A stretch of DNA of 64,000 bases from Marthasterias glacialis. Taxonomy: Eukaryota; Echinodermata; Asteroidea; Forcipulatida; Asteriidae. The notes beneath the pieces are model-generated. The model was not told where the DNA came from, made no database searches, and was given only the letters and a program-made list of their open reading frames with translations. Below are positions 1 through 13,900 of this stretch, piece after piece (position 1 is the first letter of the stretch; each line of letters begins with the position of its first letter). The position numbers were made by a program, and so were the translations under genes. The stretch spans positions 13,316,634-13,380,633 of the forward strand of contig OU452235.1 in assembly GCA_911728455.2 (NCBI GenBank), in the 5' to 3' direction.

Positions 1-124
1 ACGGACATACTTATTATACTCTAGACAATGTAAAAGAACCGCTAATGGACATTATATTACATGTTGGTAATACATCTTCCTACCGTGTAGTTTTAAATAA
101 ACCACGGTGCTTATTCCAAAGGAA

Positions 125-330
125 TACTTTGGAACGCTAGGTGGCAGCAGACCTACCAGGTTAATTTCCTTTGTTTGCGTAGTTTTGACCATGCGCACAT
201 TCCCGAGAACGATGGGTTTGCCACTGTTGTCTCCATTGTACTAAGCAGAGACCAGTGGGGTTTACCTGTATAAGTCTGCTGCCACCTAGTGTCCTCAAAA
301 GTCTCCCATTGCAACAATTGAAATGAACAG
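125..330. repeat. Palindromic element with two CTCF-like motifs, copy 1
   Basis: Inverted ends: CTAGGTGGCAGCAGAC at 137-152 and GTCTGCTGCCACCTAG at 274-289, followed by TGTCCTCAAAAGTCTCCCA. The same ordered parts recur at 58385-58530. Partial copies lie at about 19575-19655 and 41865-41925. It has no coding capacity, so it is a short non-autonomous DNA element. Confidence 0.75.
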
Positions 331-540
331 CTCGTGAACAAAATCCCTGACAAAACATTAACCGTTTTCTGTTGTTTTCACTAAAACGTGAGTACCCGAT
401 TTGATGAAAATGTTCTCAGGTTGGCTGTGTCTATCCAAAACTAGAAGATGGAAATATAATTCACTCTTCCTGACTCCTCATCCCTTTTACTGCGAAGTTA
501 ATACCATAACAGATTGGTCTTTTCTCATTACATTTAACAG

Positions 541-622
541 ATGAGTTCAAATTGGCGCTATTCGTCACGCTATCAATCGTCATCGGTTGTTTTGCCATCA
601 CAGCCATATCACTCCGCATCAG
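541..622 (+). CDS. Transmembrane exon of the unknown membrane protein
   Basis: A TTTAACAG acceptor precedes and GGTAAGC follows. The 82 nt read as two bases of a split codon, 26 codons and two bases of the next codon. A run of about 21 hydrophobic residues ends in basic residues, as expected of a stop-transfer segment facing the cytosol. The previous exon must end with one base of the split codon and is not in the window. Confidence 0.75.
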
Positions 623-3600
623 GTAAGCTTCCTACACCATAAAAAAATACCCGGTGTAACATGGTGAAATAGTAAGTGTAATAGAGAGTGTAAGCCACAC
701 GTTTTTATGTAACGCGCAAGTTTCTTCCGTTTCTGTAGCAATGTGCAAGAGACCTCTTGCGGTGATGTACCTCTTGGGCACATCACCGCAGATGGCCCAT
801 GCGTTGGCTAGACCATAGACGTGAAGGCAATGTCCGGCCTGTCAATCAAACTGTTGCATTGACCAATTGGATCACGCCTTTTGGTCATGTGACCTCGGTC
901 AAACTCGGTCACACGTGCAGCGTGAACGTACACAAACTAAGGTGTGTGGGTGGGGCTTGTTGCCAAAGCTGGACCGGTCTGTATTTAACACATTCGATAT
1001 AAGTTATGGCCTGACATGCGCGTCACACGTAGACGTTACGCAAAAATGTGTGGCTTAATCCCTCCTATAGTCTCGGTTCGAGACGTTACTCAGAATATTT
1101 TTCACATTACCACAAGGCTAATCATTTCTCAAGGTGTTATTGACCGACAAGACGGCTAATTTTGGAATAGTTTCTTCAATCGAGCATTCGTATTGTGCTA
1201 TAGATGCAGTGGTGTACGAGGTCGAAAGTCGCATTGATCTCACAGCTGCGCTGTGTGACGCCGTCACACTTTAACACTGAGTGAAATCGTCTTTTCACGG
1301 GTCTGAACTGACCCGGATCCCGGGGGGGAGGGGGCATGACTCAATTGTGGTTCAGGCTGACCCAGAAACTGGATAAAAGTGGGGATTGTTGACTCGAATT
1401 TTGCGTCAGCGCCACAAAATGAGGTGTATTAAAAAGAGAGAAAGCAAAATACAGGAGTCAGAATTGACCCAGGAATTCGGGACCCGTGGGGCCGGGCCCA
1501 TTCATAGGTCACAATGACCCGGAAATTGTGTCAAAATGATCCAGAAATAGGTCAGACTGACGCTTACTCCGAGTTAAAACCCATTTTTTTAAAACCAGTT
1601 TCCGGGTCAGTCTGACCCAGAAATGGGTCAAGCCCCCTTGGACCCGGAATCCAGGTCAATTCCGACTGACCCGGGAGTCTTTTTTAAGAGGACAGACAAT
1701 GTACCCCGGTAAAAGGTTGAATGACCACGAACTCATTGTGTTCTGGCAGGAACCTGTCGCAGGACTAGTCATGTAGTCTCCCGGTGGTAACGCAATACCG
1801 TCATGTTTGGACGTGGATACCATTGGTTTGCATGTGGATTGACCCAGTATCCTAGGCTGGGAGGACCATGGTATTTTCCCATGCAACGGTTCGTTTGAAC
1901 TTGCGAAAAATAATTCACCCAAGTCGAGCCAAACCATGCGATGGGTTTAATCGAGGATTTGGGGTGGCTTTTTATGGATGTAAATCTCTTGTGGGATACA
2001 TGTTTGCTTGACAATAAACAATCCATGGACACCGAGACGGTGGAAGTTTTTTCTCTAATTCCGTTGTACGTTGGTGAGAAAAGTGGTAAACTTTCAATCA
2101 AGTAAGTTAGTAAGTTTGTACATAATCTGAAATTTGTGAGGTCAACTAATTTAAGCTTGGACTATAATATGTATAATTTAGTCATTTATAAAGCGCAAAA
2201 TCCAAATAAAGTTTGTTCAAATGCGCTGAACAACTTTTAATGAGTTTGAAATAATCTTGAAACTTATCTTGTTACGACCATGCTATAATCTCTCTGGTGG
2301 GTTGTGGTGCTTCTGAAAGTAGCCGATGGCTGTACAGTTCAATCAGAAGCTCTGTTAAGCTTCTCTTTCCTCTAGAAACGTCAAGTTAACACCACCACAG
2401 ATATACTTTTTTCTAAGAGATAAAAGGGGGTACGCAGGTATTTGTAGAGGGGGCAACTTCAGTTAAATATGCCTGATTATAGCACATTTCATGGTGTCCA
2501 GGGGCTCACAGGGAGGCAAACAGGGTGCAAGATGTTCCACAGGGGGCAGCTGCATCCCTGACTATGCTACTGGTGTGAAGGGGGTCAATTAGTATTCTGA
2601 GCGGGGCTACTGCCCCTGCCCACCTCTGGTAACGCCACTTTGTAGTGTCACCGCATACCTTATTTTAAGATCGTTTTCCCATACCGTGCAAAGTTTCTAG
2701 TCTTTCTGGGCCTATTTTCATGTCTCAGTGGCATGTCAATGAAACATCAGAAATGACATCATCATCGATGGGTTCCTCACAAGAAGGTAGAGAACTTTGG
2801 GTGAGAGGATTTGATTCATTCGATTCCTTAGATTGGTCATTCTGTAGACATGGCCAGGGGAAAATCCCTGTTCTGGATTTAATTATGTTGGGTCCCACTC
2901 CAGCAATTCATTTTGGGTATATCCACACTGCTTGGTGTGATAAGCATCTCCAAAGGAAGGAGCACAGATCTACATTAAGGCAGAAAATATTGCTTTAAGA
3001 ATTTTCTTCTTCTGGTATAAGCATAATTTTGTTGTGCGGAGCTACTTTTTGTGCTTAAGCAGCTCTATGAACTTAGGCATCGGTGTTGAGATATCATTAT
3101 AAATTAGTGCTTTGGCACAAGTTCAAAAAATACATTTGACCAATCAATTAGACATTGATGAAGAATGAGCAATTAATTGCATATAAAAATCTATCAGTAT
3201 TTTCATCTCACCGATTATTTTCAGGACCACCGCAACTTAACTCAAAGAGAGATTATTTCATGCTGTTACCGCAAACCTTACTGGATGTTCATTTCTAATA
3301 ATAGTATTCAAATAAGATCAGCAGGTAAAGGATCACTGTGGGGGTCGAGGTTGTAATCTTAACCGTTCTCCCTTCTGTTGTACTCATCTGCAGGAGTAGA
3401 TTTATAAAGAGGAGACAGGGTGCGGAGGAAAGTAAGAAGCGGAAGCGACCTCGAGAGGTGAGATGTCTAGAAAACTTAAAGATAAAGAGTTGGATTGGTA
3501 ATTGGGGAAGGATTCATTTCAAATCTGAAAGCTCACTTCAACCTAGTACTCACTACCAATCCTGGAGGAGAGATTTATGTGGGGGTTATTTATTTTCATG

Positions 3601-4881
3601 TATTTTTGTTGTAGCTTACTTACTTGTTTTTGTTCTTTCTTTTTTTTGAGAGAGAGAATATTGAAAAGTGAAATGAGAATTACTGCCTTGAATAAGTTGG
3701 AATTCTATCTCTGAGACTTTAACCATGGTGATCCAGAGGCCTGAGAAATCTAGACAATCTTTGTCCTGCAGACTCCAGGGATCTGTTGAAGTTCGGCGCG
3801 AGCGTAATGCGCACGGGCCGGGGGACAAGAGGGCAGTCGCCCCCAAACAATTCGGGCAAAACAGTGGGGGAAATTCGGGCAAAGCACGAATAAGGACAAG
3901 GGTACTTTTTTAAAAAGAAATTGCTACCTGTGTTTAATATGTGTACAAAGTTCGGGCAAAACAATCCCATCTGCCCCCTAATACCGAAGAGTCCCCATAT
4001 ACGCCTATGGGCGTGACTCGCCTCGATTCTCACCCACACTATCTTTAGAATAGACATTACATTAACAACATAATATAGAGCACTGCTGTTCAGTATTGGC
4101 ATTGACTTTTCATTTAACTTGAATGCCCCCACTCCTCCGTCTAAGCCAAACATTTTTTTACCTGCCTCCTCCAATGATACTTTTTGGGCGTGCCACGGTT
4201 TCCCTTGGGTCATATCCTTATCTTACATGATCTGTGTAAATTTGGGGTTTGGTTAAAGTCGGAGTTACCCATGTAATATAATTTGCATCCCTTTTATGTA
4301 TTTGATTGATCTTAGAATAATCTTTATAGTGAGTGTGACCTTTTTTACATGAATGAAAATCATGAAAACAGTCGAGCCTTCGCTGAAGTTATTTACATAG
4401 CTTATTGTTGCAATTTCGCAACAAATACATTTCAACTATAAAGTCGGTGGTCTCTCAAAGTAGTATTTTGTGCGGCAAGTGTGTCTACAGTCGCCGGTCA
4501 GTAGATCAGGCGCAAATCTGTTGCTTCCGCGATGTGTTGAATTATGCATGGTTCAAAACACCCTAAGAGACCGTAATGCCGTGAAATAGTAAAGACCGTT
4601 CTGCATCATCAAGGATAAGTCGAAATCTGCGCTACAACACCTTAGGAACTACTTGATTCAGAATTCACCTTGCTATTCAACATACGTTTTTTTTATGTCA
4701 TCCAGTGATGTATTTACAAGGCACGGCTAATTAAATTGCTTGTCTGTTTGCTTGTTTGTTTGTTTGTTGTTATTGGGTTGTTTGTTTGTTTGTTTGTTGG
4801 GTTGTTTGGGTTGTTTGTTGGGTTGTTGGTTTGTTTGTTTGTTTGTTTGTTTGTTTGTTTGTTTGTTTGTCTGTCTGTCTT

Positions 4882-4966
<85 letters not shown>

Positions 4967-7900
4967 TTGTTGGGTTGTTTGTTTGTTTGTTTGTTTGTTT
5001 GTTTGTTTGTTGGGTTGTTTGTTTGTTTGTTTGTTTGTTTGTTTGTTTGTTTGTTTGTTTGTTTGTTTGTTTGTTTGTTTGTTTGTTGGGTTGTTTGTTT
5101 GTTTGTTTGTTGGGTTGTTTGTTTGTTTGTTTGTTGGGTTGTTTGTTTGTTTGTTTGTTTGTTTGTTTGTTTGTTTGTTTGTTTGTTTGTTTGTTTGTTT
5201 GTTTGTTTGTTTGTTTGTTTGTTTGTTTGTTTGTTTGTTTGTTTGTTTGTTTGTTTGTTTGTTTGTTTGTTTGTTTGTTTGTTTGTTTGTTTGTTTGTTT
5301 GTTTGTTTGTTTGTTTGTTTGTTTGTTTGTTTGTTTGTTTGTTTGTTTGTTTGTTTGGTTGTTGGGTTGTTTGTTTGTTGGGTTGTTTGTTTGTTTGTCT
5401 GTTTCCATTCATACATTTGACATGTACACTGCACAAACTGAGATGTTAAATTGATTCCTTATGGTATCTATAATTTGACAACACCTTCACGGTGTTATTA
5501 CATTGCTACATCGTTGGTAAAATTAACACCTTGTCTGCATGTGTTGTCACATATAGATACCAAGAGAATCAATTTTAATACCTCAGTTTTTGCAGGGTAC
5601 TAAAATGGTGAAACCCAGATGTATAATATCAATACATGGTAATAAAACATGAAAACCAGTAAATGGGAGGGTCTTGTTGCAGAAAAATGACTGGTCTTCT
5701 GTGTTTAGGAGCCTCGCCCAAAACTGATGTCAAAATGACATAAAATGTATAGGGGTTTTGAGCTGTTTTGTTTTTCAAATTTCAACATGGAAAAATGGAA
5801 AATAATAGTCAAGTGAAATTGAAGTAAGAACATAATCAAATACTTATATAGCGTTGTGTGCTCGGCAGAAGGTCATGCGGCTGTACCACCTTTTTTCCGG
5901 GCACACAAATTGCAACTTTTTGCCCCAGCAGAAGGTCACAAGCAATAACATGGCTCTTTTGAAAAAAGTAGAGCATAACTTTTGTATATTTTGTTGCTAA
6001 AATTACATCCAAGGCATATTACTAAATTCCAATAATACCCTTTCACTATTATATAGTTTGTGCATGCGGTTTTTTAACAGTTGATAAAAAAAAACAGTAT
6101 TTAAATGAATGTTCTCGACCTAAAATAAACATTTCAAGCTCACAATTTTCTAGTTCATGTCTACACGTTCACCAAAACTAAGAAAAGCATCAGCCGGATC
6201 TCTCGGCACACACAATAAACAAATAATAAAATACTCAGAAGCGGTGCATGTGTGTACGATTTACCGAATGCTGGAGCGAAAACGGAACGTAAATGTTGAA
6301 TATCGTAGCAACTCGGCTAAGCTTGAAGGTATGGAGCCGAGGCTTTTATGGCAGCAACGAGTGCCGTTGGCGCATAGTCAATTTTCTCCAAGACCGAACC
6401 GTAAATTGTAATTCACAAGCCAGCAACAGCTGCAGTGACGTAATTTTAGTGTCTTCCACTTTCCTTCATAGCGATAAATTACTTCAAGTGAAGTGCTTTA
6501 GAATTGAAATATTGACGTCGAAATCAGTTGGTGACTAACTGCGATTCAATATCTTACACAGACCTACACGCGCGGTTTCATTCGATGGTTTTATTATTTA
6601 TTATCTCTTTCTTGACGCAAAATGCCGAATTCGTCCGGTGTTTGATGCAACATTCTCCACCCACACGGTTCCGGTCGTTACGGGAATGTGCAACATGACT
6701 GAATATCAAAGGATGTTGATTAACATATTATGGCTTCGTCCTTCGGATGGGACGTAAAGCCGCAGGTCTCGTGCGTTGTGTAGTCACTTATCGCTATAAA
6801 GAGACGGGGGTTTGCCCCGGTGTTTCTGGCAGTGGCTGCTGAATGCCCTGCAGCACCCTGTAAATCATTTTAAGATGCTCCTTAATGGGTCTCATAATTA
6901 AAAAGAAAAAATTTAAAAACCTGTCTTAATAATTTAATAAGCGCCTTGAGTGCCTAATTGTTGGTAGGTTCGTGTGCTGTATAAGACCCCGGTATTATTA
7001 TTATTAGTTCGAGTCGTATTATTACGCGGTGACATTTTCACTGAGTCAGCGTGCTATAAAATAAATAAATCACAGCCACTTTTCACTCGGGCTGGTGTAT
7101 ATACAATTTCGACGTTTTATTTCTCGGGGGAGATCTGAGTTTATTACGGTACCCAACCTTCAGCGGAGAGATTAAAAAGGGGGCGGGTGGAAGACGCTAT
7201 AATCAAGAAAGGTCAAGGCATGAATTGTTTCCCTTCTGTGATTTAATTTGTAGGTCTTGAAATGTTTATTGCGGGGCTCGAGCGGGCGGGATGATCCGTT
7301 GAAACTTTGTCAGCGTGGAGTGGCGGTCACGGTGCCCAGCTGTGTTGGATTACACAACACAGTCCCGGGTTACTTGAAGGTGGCCGTGATATCTCCCACG
7401 TGCAGACCAGCCCGGTGTGATTGCACTGCGCGCTCTCTAACATCTCCCGGGTCAGGATTGACCCGGATTCTTGGTCCCCTGGGTGCCTGACCCATTTCCG
7501 GGTATAGGCTGACCCGGAAAATGTTGGACGCATTTCTGGGTCGTTTTGACACAGATACCGGGTCATACTGACCCAGAAGTGGGTCAGGCCCCGCGGGACC
7601 CGGGATCTGGGTCAAGTCTGACCCGAGAGTATTTAGGGTGTGCACGCTGTTTCCCTGTTAGCCGTGAAGCAACAATATTAAATAAAACAGGAGTAACATT
7701 TCGAAAACAGAATTGTTTACAAAAGGGATTAAGTAATGAATTACAGTGTAACTGTTTGCGTTAGCCGTATACTGCTAATTGTAGGGTTTGAACTGGACTC
7801 TCTTCACCACGCTCGATGGTCTAGAGGTTTAACAAGAGATCTGCTCTAGAATGCACGACGGTCGAATGACTGGGAGACCAAACTGAGAACAAAATAGTTT

Positions 7901-10900
7901 GCACATAACGGTGCATTGCTCAACTAATTCAGGAGGAATTCAATTGTTTACCCTGGCATTATTTTAGTGACACGTTATGCATGGTCTGTTACGTTTTCCG
8001 TAATGAAATACTGAAATGAAAAAGAAGAAAACCCAAAACCACCACCCAAACGCCTTAAAAAAACAACAACAAACAAACAAACATGAGTCTTTATAACAGT
8101 CCAGCACCTTGTTATTCTCACGTCTAATGTAATCAACACCGAGTTTGAATTGAAAGGGAAAGTAGTCTGGGTTCTTTTTCAAATAATGAGAATCCTAGTG
8201 AGGTATTGCAAGTTGTATATAATGGAACAAGACAAACATGGCGGCAATCACAACCAGAAGTCCGTAATGCTTGACGTCAAATCAATGCCCAAGAAAACAT
8301 ACACCCCCATTTATAAAAAATAAAAAAAAATAAAAAACAGAATAGATAACCCGCTTCTTAAAAGTGTCGCCATCTAGAACTGTTTGTCCACAATAAATAT
8401 GTGTCAAGTTGGCAAGGTAAATGGACGGTGCTGTTCGCCAAGCAGCCCATCAAATAAAGCATCAATATGTTGTAATGGCGGTTCACCATTAGCGGTGTGG
8501 CCTTTGCCGTCGTTGGATGAGTGCACAAAAACAATTAGACCGCCGTATCTTTTACGATGCATTAAATACTAAAAGGGTTACACAGTTATATTAATGACTT
8601 TTCCGTGGGAGTGATGAATCAACATTGACGACATTGTATTTTTTTTTTTGCCTTGTGCCTCGGGGCCACGCCTTGTCGAAGGGTAATTGTTTTAAGTGAC
8701 CATGAAAAGGGATTGTGGTGTGACTCGTGAATCTCGGTTTTATGTCATTAATAACCGAGGAGCAGCTCGTTATCGGAAGATTGAGAAATTAAAAACAACT
8801 TTCAGCGCCGTAACTAGGGTAACATTTTAGGGGGGGGGGCACAGGGGGGGGGCACCATTTTTCCTAGGGGGCACTTTGGGCCAATTAAAACTGTAGTTTC
8901 GGTTTGTATTTTTTCCTAAACAAGCCTTTTCAGTGTTTTCTGACACGTTTTGGTAAAACAAAATACATTATGTATGTAAATGATTCAAAATAGTTTGAAA
9001 ATAAATTGAAAATTACTACGTAAATTCTCATAAGAGAATTCTCATAAATTTTCATCAGTTGGGGGGGGGGGGCATGTGCCCCCCCCCTTAGTTATGCCAC
9101 TGACAACTTTCAAAGCAATACCAGATAAACACAGTGAATTTTGCTCTAGAGTGCTGGAAAGAATTAAACACCAGAAACATACATTGTTGATATCCGAAAG
9201 AAGAGAACGTAGAAATACATAATATTATAACTGCTCTTATATAAAACGAAGCACATGAAATATAAATGGTAAATTTTCTGGGTATTTGTAAATGTCTTCT
9301 TGGCAAGAGGGCGCACTCTGGGATGTGGGGGGGGGGGGGGGGTCTGTGACTCAAACCCCTGCTCCAAGGCTTGCATATTTTTAATTTAGTTAAAAACACA
9401 ATGATTTATAAAAAGAGAGGCAAAATAAATTTTAGAGAAGAGAAGCTTGTTATACCCGAAATGAGCCTAGAAGTGTCGATTTTAGAGGGGGCGGAAACTG
9501 AAATGCAAGACAAGGGGGGGGGTCGACCTAACCCCAAATGGTACCACCGGTTGTACCCCAAGCACACAATGCTTTACCTTTAAATATTTCCAATTATTGA
9601 ACTCTACCAATCCATTTGTTTTCGTTCAATAATATGAAAAAGAAACTGAATCCACTTTAATTTGTCACCATTCATGATCAACCTGCTCTTTTCGGCGATC
9701 CAACATCAAGTGATAAAGAAACGACCCTAGTTTTTATTCCTCCTTGCCAGTGACAACGTGACAACACATGTAAAGCAACGTCTTGAACCAAGACTAGTGT
9801 AGATGAAACAGAGATAGTAACGTCTCGAATCGAGTCTAGCAGTGATGAAACAGAGCCGATAACGTCTCGAACTCAGACTAGCTGTGATGAATCTCGTAAC
9901 AGTTGCGGGTGCATGTTCACCTCGTCCATCAATGCTTTATCAAACACAGTGTACACATAAACTCGTTCCCGCCCAGCCACGGCCCATTGAAAAACTCATT
10001 TACTAAGGACTGTGTCAATATTTAAAACCAAAGCTTTGTCACGAAATCAAATCATGGAGGCTAAACCGAAATGCCATCGCGAGAGATAAAAATTCGGGAT
10101 TGTTTCTAGTAAAAGACGTATCTGTAGAAACTGTTTTCAGGGGGAAACATTTGTTGACTTTGAATATAACAGAAACGGTGATTTAAAGTTCAGTAAGAAT
10201 TGTTATTTTTTAGTTTATTTATTTTTCTATTTCTTGTTTGTTTGTTTGTTTGGTTGTTGGGTTGTTTGTTTGTTTGTTGGGTTGTTTGTTTGTTCGTTTG
10301 GTTATTTGTTTTCTTGCTTGCTTGCGTGATTATTTGTTTGTTTGTTTGTTTGTTTATGAAATGCTGCACAGCGGGGGTAGGGGTGGGTACTCTTTAGCGG
10401 GTGTGTGTGTGTGTGTGTGGGGGGGGGGGGGTTGTGAAGTCTAAAATTTCAAGTCTGCGTTTCCCCCCTTGTTGACGTCAATGTTTAGGTTTTGTATGAC
10501 CTTCCAGGGCCATCATAATAATTAGACACTTCTGGAGGTTTACATGCCGTAATAGCCCGATCTACCCAAAGCATGGCATGTTTTTATTTTTTATTTCAGC
10601 ATTTCATTTCATGTGCATGCAGTGTGGAAAGAGAAGTATCTGGTTTCGTGTCAGAACCGGGAGAAAGAACCCCGGTTTCCATGACAACGATTGTTGGAGT
10701 CTAGTTGAAGAGGTCTTGGGAATTCTCGGCTAGTTTCCTTCATGATCAATCTCCGATCTTCAGAAGTCATTACGGAGTTTCTCGATGTTTTCCACGATGC
10801 AACTCGAGAACCCTGCCCGCATGATTAAAAAAATGTATTGTTTTTTCCCCCCCAACCCATCACCATCATCCAAGATCATCATTCATTCTGTCCCGCGTCT

Positions 10901-13900
10901 TTGCTAGTCGTTTTTGCGACGGTTATATCGAGCGGGACTTGTAGAGCATTCATGACATTTCACTGGATATAGGAGGCTGAGATTGTACCGCAAAATGGCG
11001 GACCGTATGTTTTTATGTATAGAGTGTGGTTCCGTTGGTTTTATTTCCAGAGGCAACATGTATGGGTTTTTTTCAAGGATCAAGGAGCAATTCCAAACAG
11101 CAACAATTTAGGAGATTTGAAGGCAATGTTTCTTTTAAGGGAGTGGAATTGGTGACCAGTGATTTGTAGTTGTGAGGTGGAGGAGTTACACCTTGTTGCC
11201 CCGCCCCCTCTTGTTTTGGTAGCATTGTTGCTGAAACAACGTGTTTCAACGACCAGGAAAATCAAACCAACCTCCATATCAGTTGCAATTATTTCCATTC
11301 TCATACAAGGAGGCCTGAGGCTAAGAAGAGACTGCGAATAATGACGGACCTAAGAAATTTTTCTTTCAACATTTTAGATTTCAGTGAGATCAAATATAGA
11401 CACAATATTATTGAACGACTTGCATGTTTACTGTGGTGCACGTGATAAGTAAGACCCTGATCAAAGCATTAAATTAAGAGTTTCATTTATTTCATTTTTA
11501 TTTTATTTTAATTATCCCCTACCAACAGCGATAAACCACCAATAACAGGAAGGGAATACAATTTATAACTCGAGGGCACGATTTACAAAAAACGGATGCA
11601 ACAGACGCAAATTATTGAAGAAAAAAATGCTACTTGACGAGTTGGAAAGTTAAAAAGAGGTGTTTTTCTTTGACTATGACCAGTACAAATGTCCTTCTCA
11701 AAAGGTCTCTCAAAGAAATTAGACTTTATATTGGTATCAATATTTCATCTTTTAATCACATTGTTGAAACTGTCTTAATGAAAGACGGAAATGTTTTATA
11801 ATGATTTACTGTTTCTAATAGTGACAAAAACAGTCCCTTGAAGAATTCGAGAGAGTGGTGAACAAGATTTCGCTTTTTATGTATCATAAGTAAAAACGTC
11901 ATGCGCATGCAACTTTGGGGGATATTTGTTTATAATTTCTTTTTTTTAGGGGAAAGAAAAAAAAACTGAGAATAAATGTTCCCATGTGCGTTTGGTCACG
12001 GAAATTGGAGACAGTTACCGACGCTTTTTTAGGAAACAATCAAAGTATTATTTGTTTCTCAAAAATTTCTCCGAAAAAGTAAATAAATGTATAAATAAAA
12101 ATAAATAAAACATCAAAACATAAAATAAAAAAAAATAAAAGATATAATCGAATGATTATTGTAAATTGTTATTTTTATATGGATTTTCATGGAATCAGTT
12201 GAACATGTATGTCAGCAATAATTTGTGAAACGAAATCATGATAAAAAATACCAGTTATCATTTCTTGATGAAATTTCCATGAAATCCACTGGCAACGAAT
12301 GTCCGCAGTAATTTGAGAATCTAAATCAGGACTAAAAAATTACACTTAAATATTGTTTTCGTGAGATTTCTGGGAAGTATAAATCTCCAAGAAGAATTAA
12401 CAGCTTTCGAATGCCCAAAGGTCGGATTCAGTGCCATGTAAAAAGAAAAGTGTACGACTAACCATTATAGTAGACGGGTGTGTCTGAAATGGAGTCACTG
12501 TGGTAAAAAAAAAGAGAAAAAAAAGAAGAAAAAAACACTGATAGCAAAACTGATGGATATAAAAAAAAATTAAAGTCATCATTCAAATATTTGTTAGGGG
12601 AAATTGATATTGACTGTTAATGTTAATGTATGACACGTTTCCAGGACGTCACGTTCCCATGACGTCAAAATCCGTGACACGTCGTGAAAGATGACTCCGC
12701 GCTTTCTTTGTCTTACATGTTTTTTAATTAAACATGTTTGCAAAAAAAACAAACGTAAAGTGGCTTGTTGGTGTTCATTTTAGGGTAGACTTTCAAATTG
12801 AAGGAGTAGTGTGCGCTGTTTGGTTAAATTATAATTGTGTTATCTCCCATTTATTTGCTAAAAAATGTCTGAAACGATGGACTAAAATTGAAAGCTTTTA
12901 TCCCATCACTTCATTTGTTAGTCATTCTTCCTGACAGGTTACTGTGGGGGGGGGGGGGGCCATGAAGATCTCTGTACATCCATCAATAATAAACACTGTA
13001 ATGACAATAGATCACGTCTCTGGAGTGCACTTACCTGATTTTCACTTTGTGTTACTCCACACTATTGAAGTAGGCCTGTGATATGTAATGTGTATTCTAG
13101 ATGTCTTAGTCATTTCACGTAAATACTTGACACGGATCCACGCTAATTTATTTTTTATACTTTGTATGGTGAAAGGACTTAGGGTGCAAATAGACTTTGA
13201 AAATCCATATTGGACCTGTTGCAATACTAAAACAGGCCATTTTGTGTTCGGGCATTTTGGGCCAATTTGGAGGTCTTAAAAACTGTTTTTTTTTTACCTT
13301 GTATTCAGAAGTTCACCTGTGGTTTTGTGGTATATTTTTGCATTTCGGCTCAGTGAACTTAATACCCCAAAATTGGTCAAAAATGCCAACAACACAAAAT
13401 GACCTGTCACTATATGGCATTTTGCTCAATATGGATTTTAAAAGTCTATTTCGTTTACTTGCTCCCCAAGTCTTATAATCCTACAAAAAATGAAAAATGA
13501 TGTCAACTAATTTAAGTGAAATGACTCAGTGACTGGAGGCCAGTTTGCATCCTACAGCAGTTGCTAGGCAACTCACTGTGCACCATCACACATCAATGTT
13601 GGGAAAGACTAAATCACATTATTACCTTATCCCTGATGCAATAATTACGTCATGTAAACTGATTGTTATGATTTGCTAATCATCCAGATTTCCTCTATTT
13701 GTTGCAGGAGTCGCCTCCAAAAGATGCTAAACCGCCTGTAAGAAAGGTAACCATAAAGATGGGAAGGCGTACATCTTGTAGCGCCAAGAACACTAAGAAG
13801 CCGCTGAGACGATCCCACAGTCCATCCTTACAGTCAAGGGCCAGGATACCTAAGGTACAGGGATGCACCCGCTAATATCCATCTGCCACCCGCGTGCACC

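Larger units (their letters stand above)
3458..13707. other. 10.2-kb intron of the membrane-protein gene
   Basis: Non-coding. It contains the tetranucleotide array, several DNA elements and SINE pieces listed separately, a TTTG-rich stretch at 10236-10355, G-runs at 9330 and 10420, two diverged copies of a 100-bp unit at about 12178-12370, and a foldback element at 13100-13530. I see no exon, though a small one could hide here. Confidence 0.5.

Noticed and set aside
2720-4213. Open frames of 92, 103 and 164 residues
   Set aside because: Intron sequence with no homology that I recognise. The only supported coding part here is the 64-nt exon 3394-3457, in its own frame.
4714-5454. Several overlapping 210-240 residue open frames on both strands
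   Set aside because: They are translations of TTTG and TGTC microsatellites. The stop-free units open nearly every frame, and there is no codon signal.
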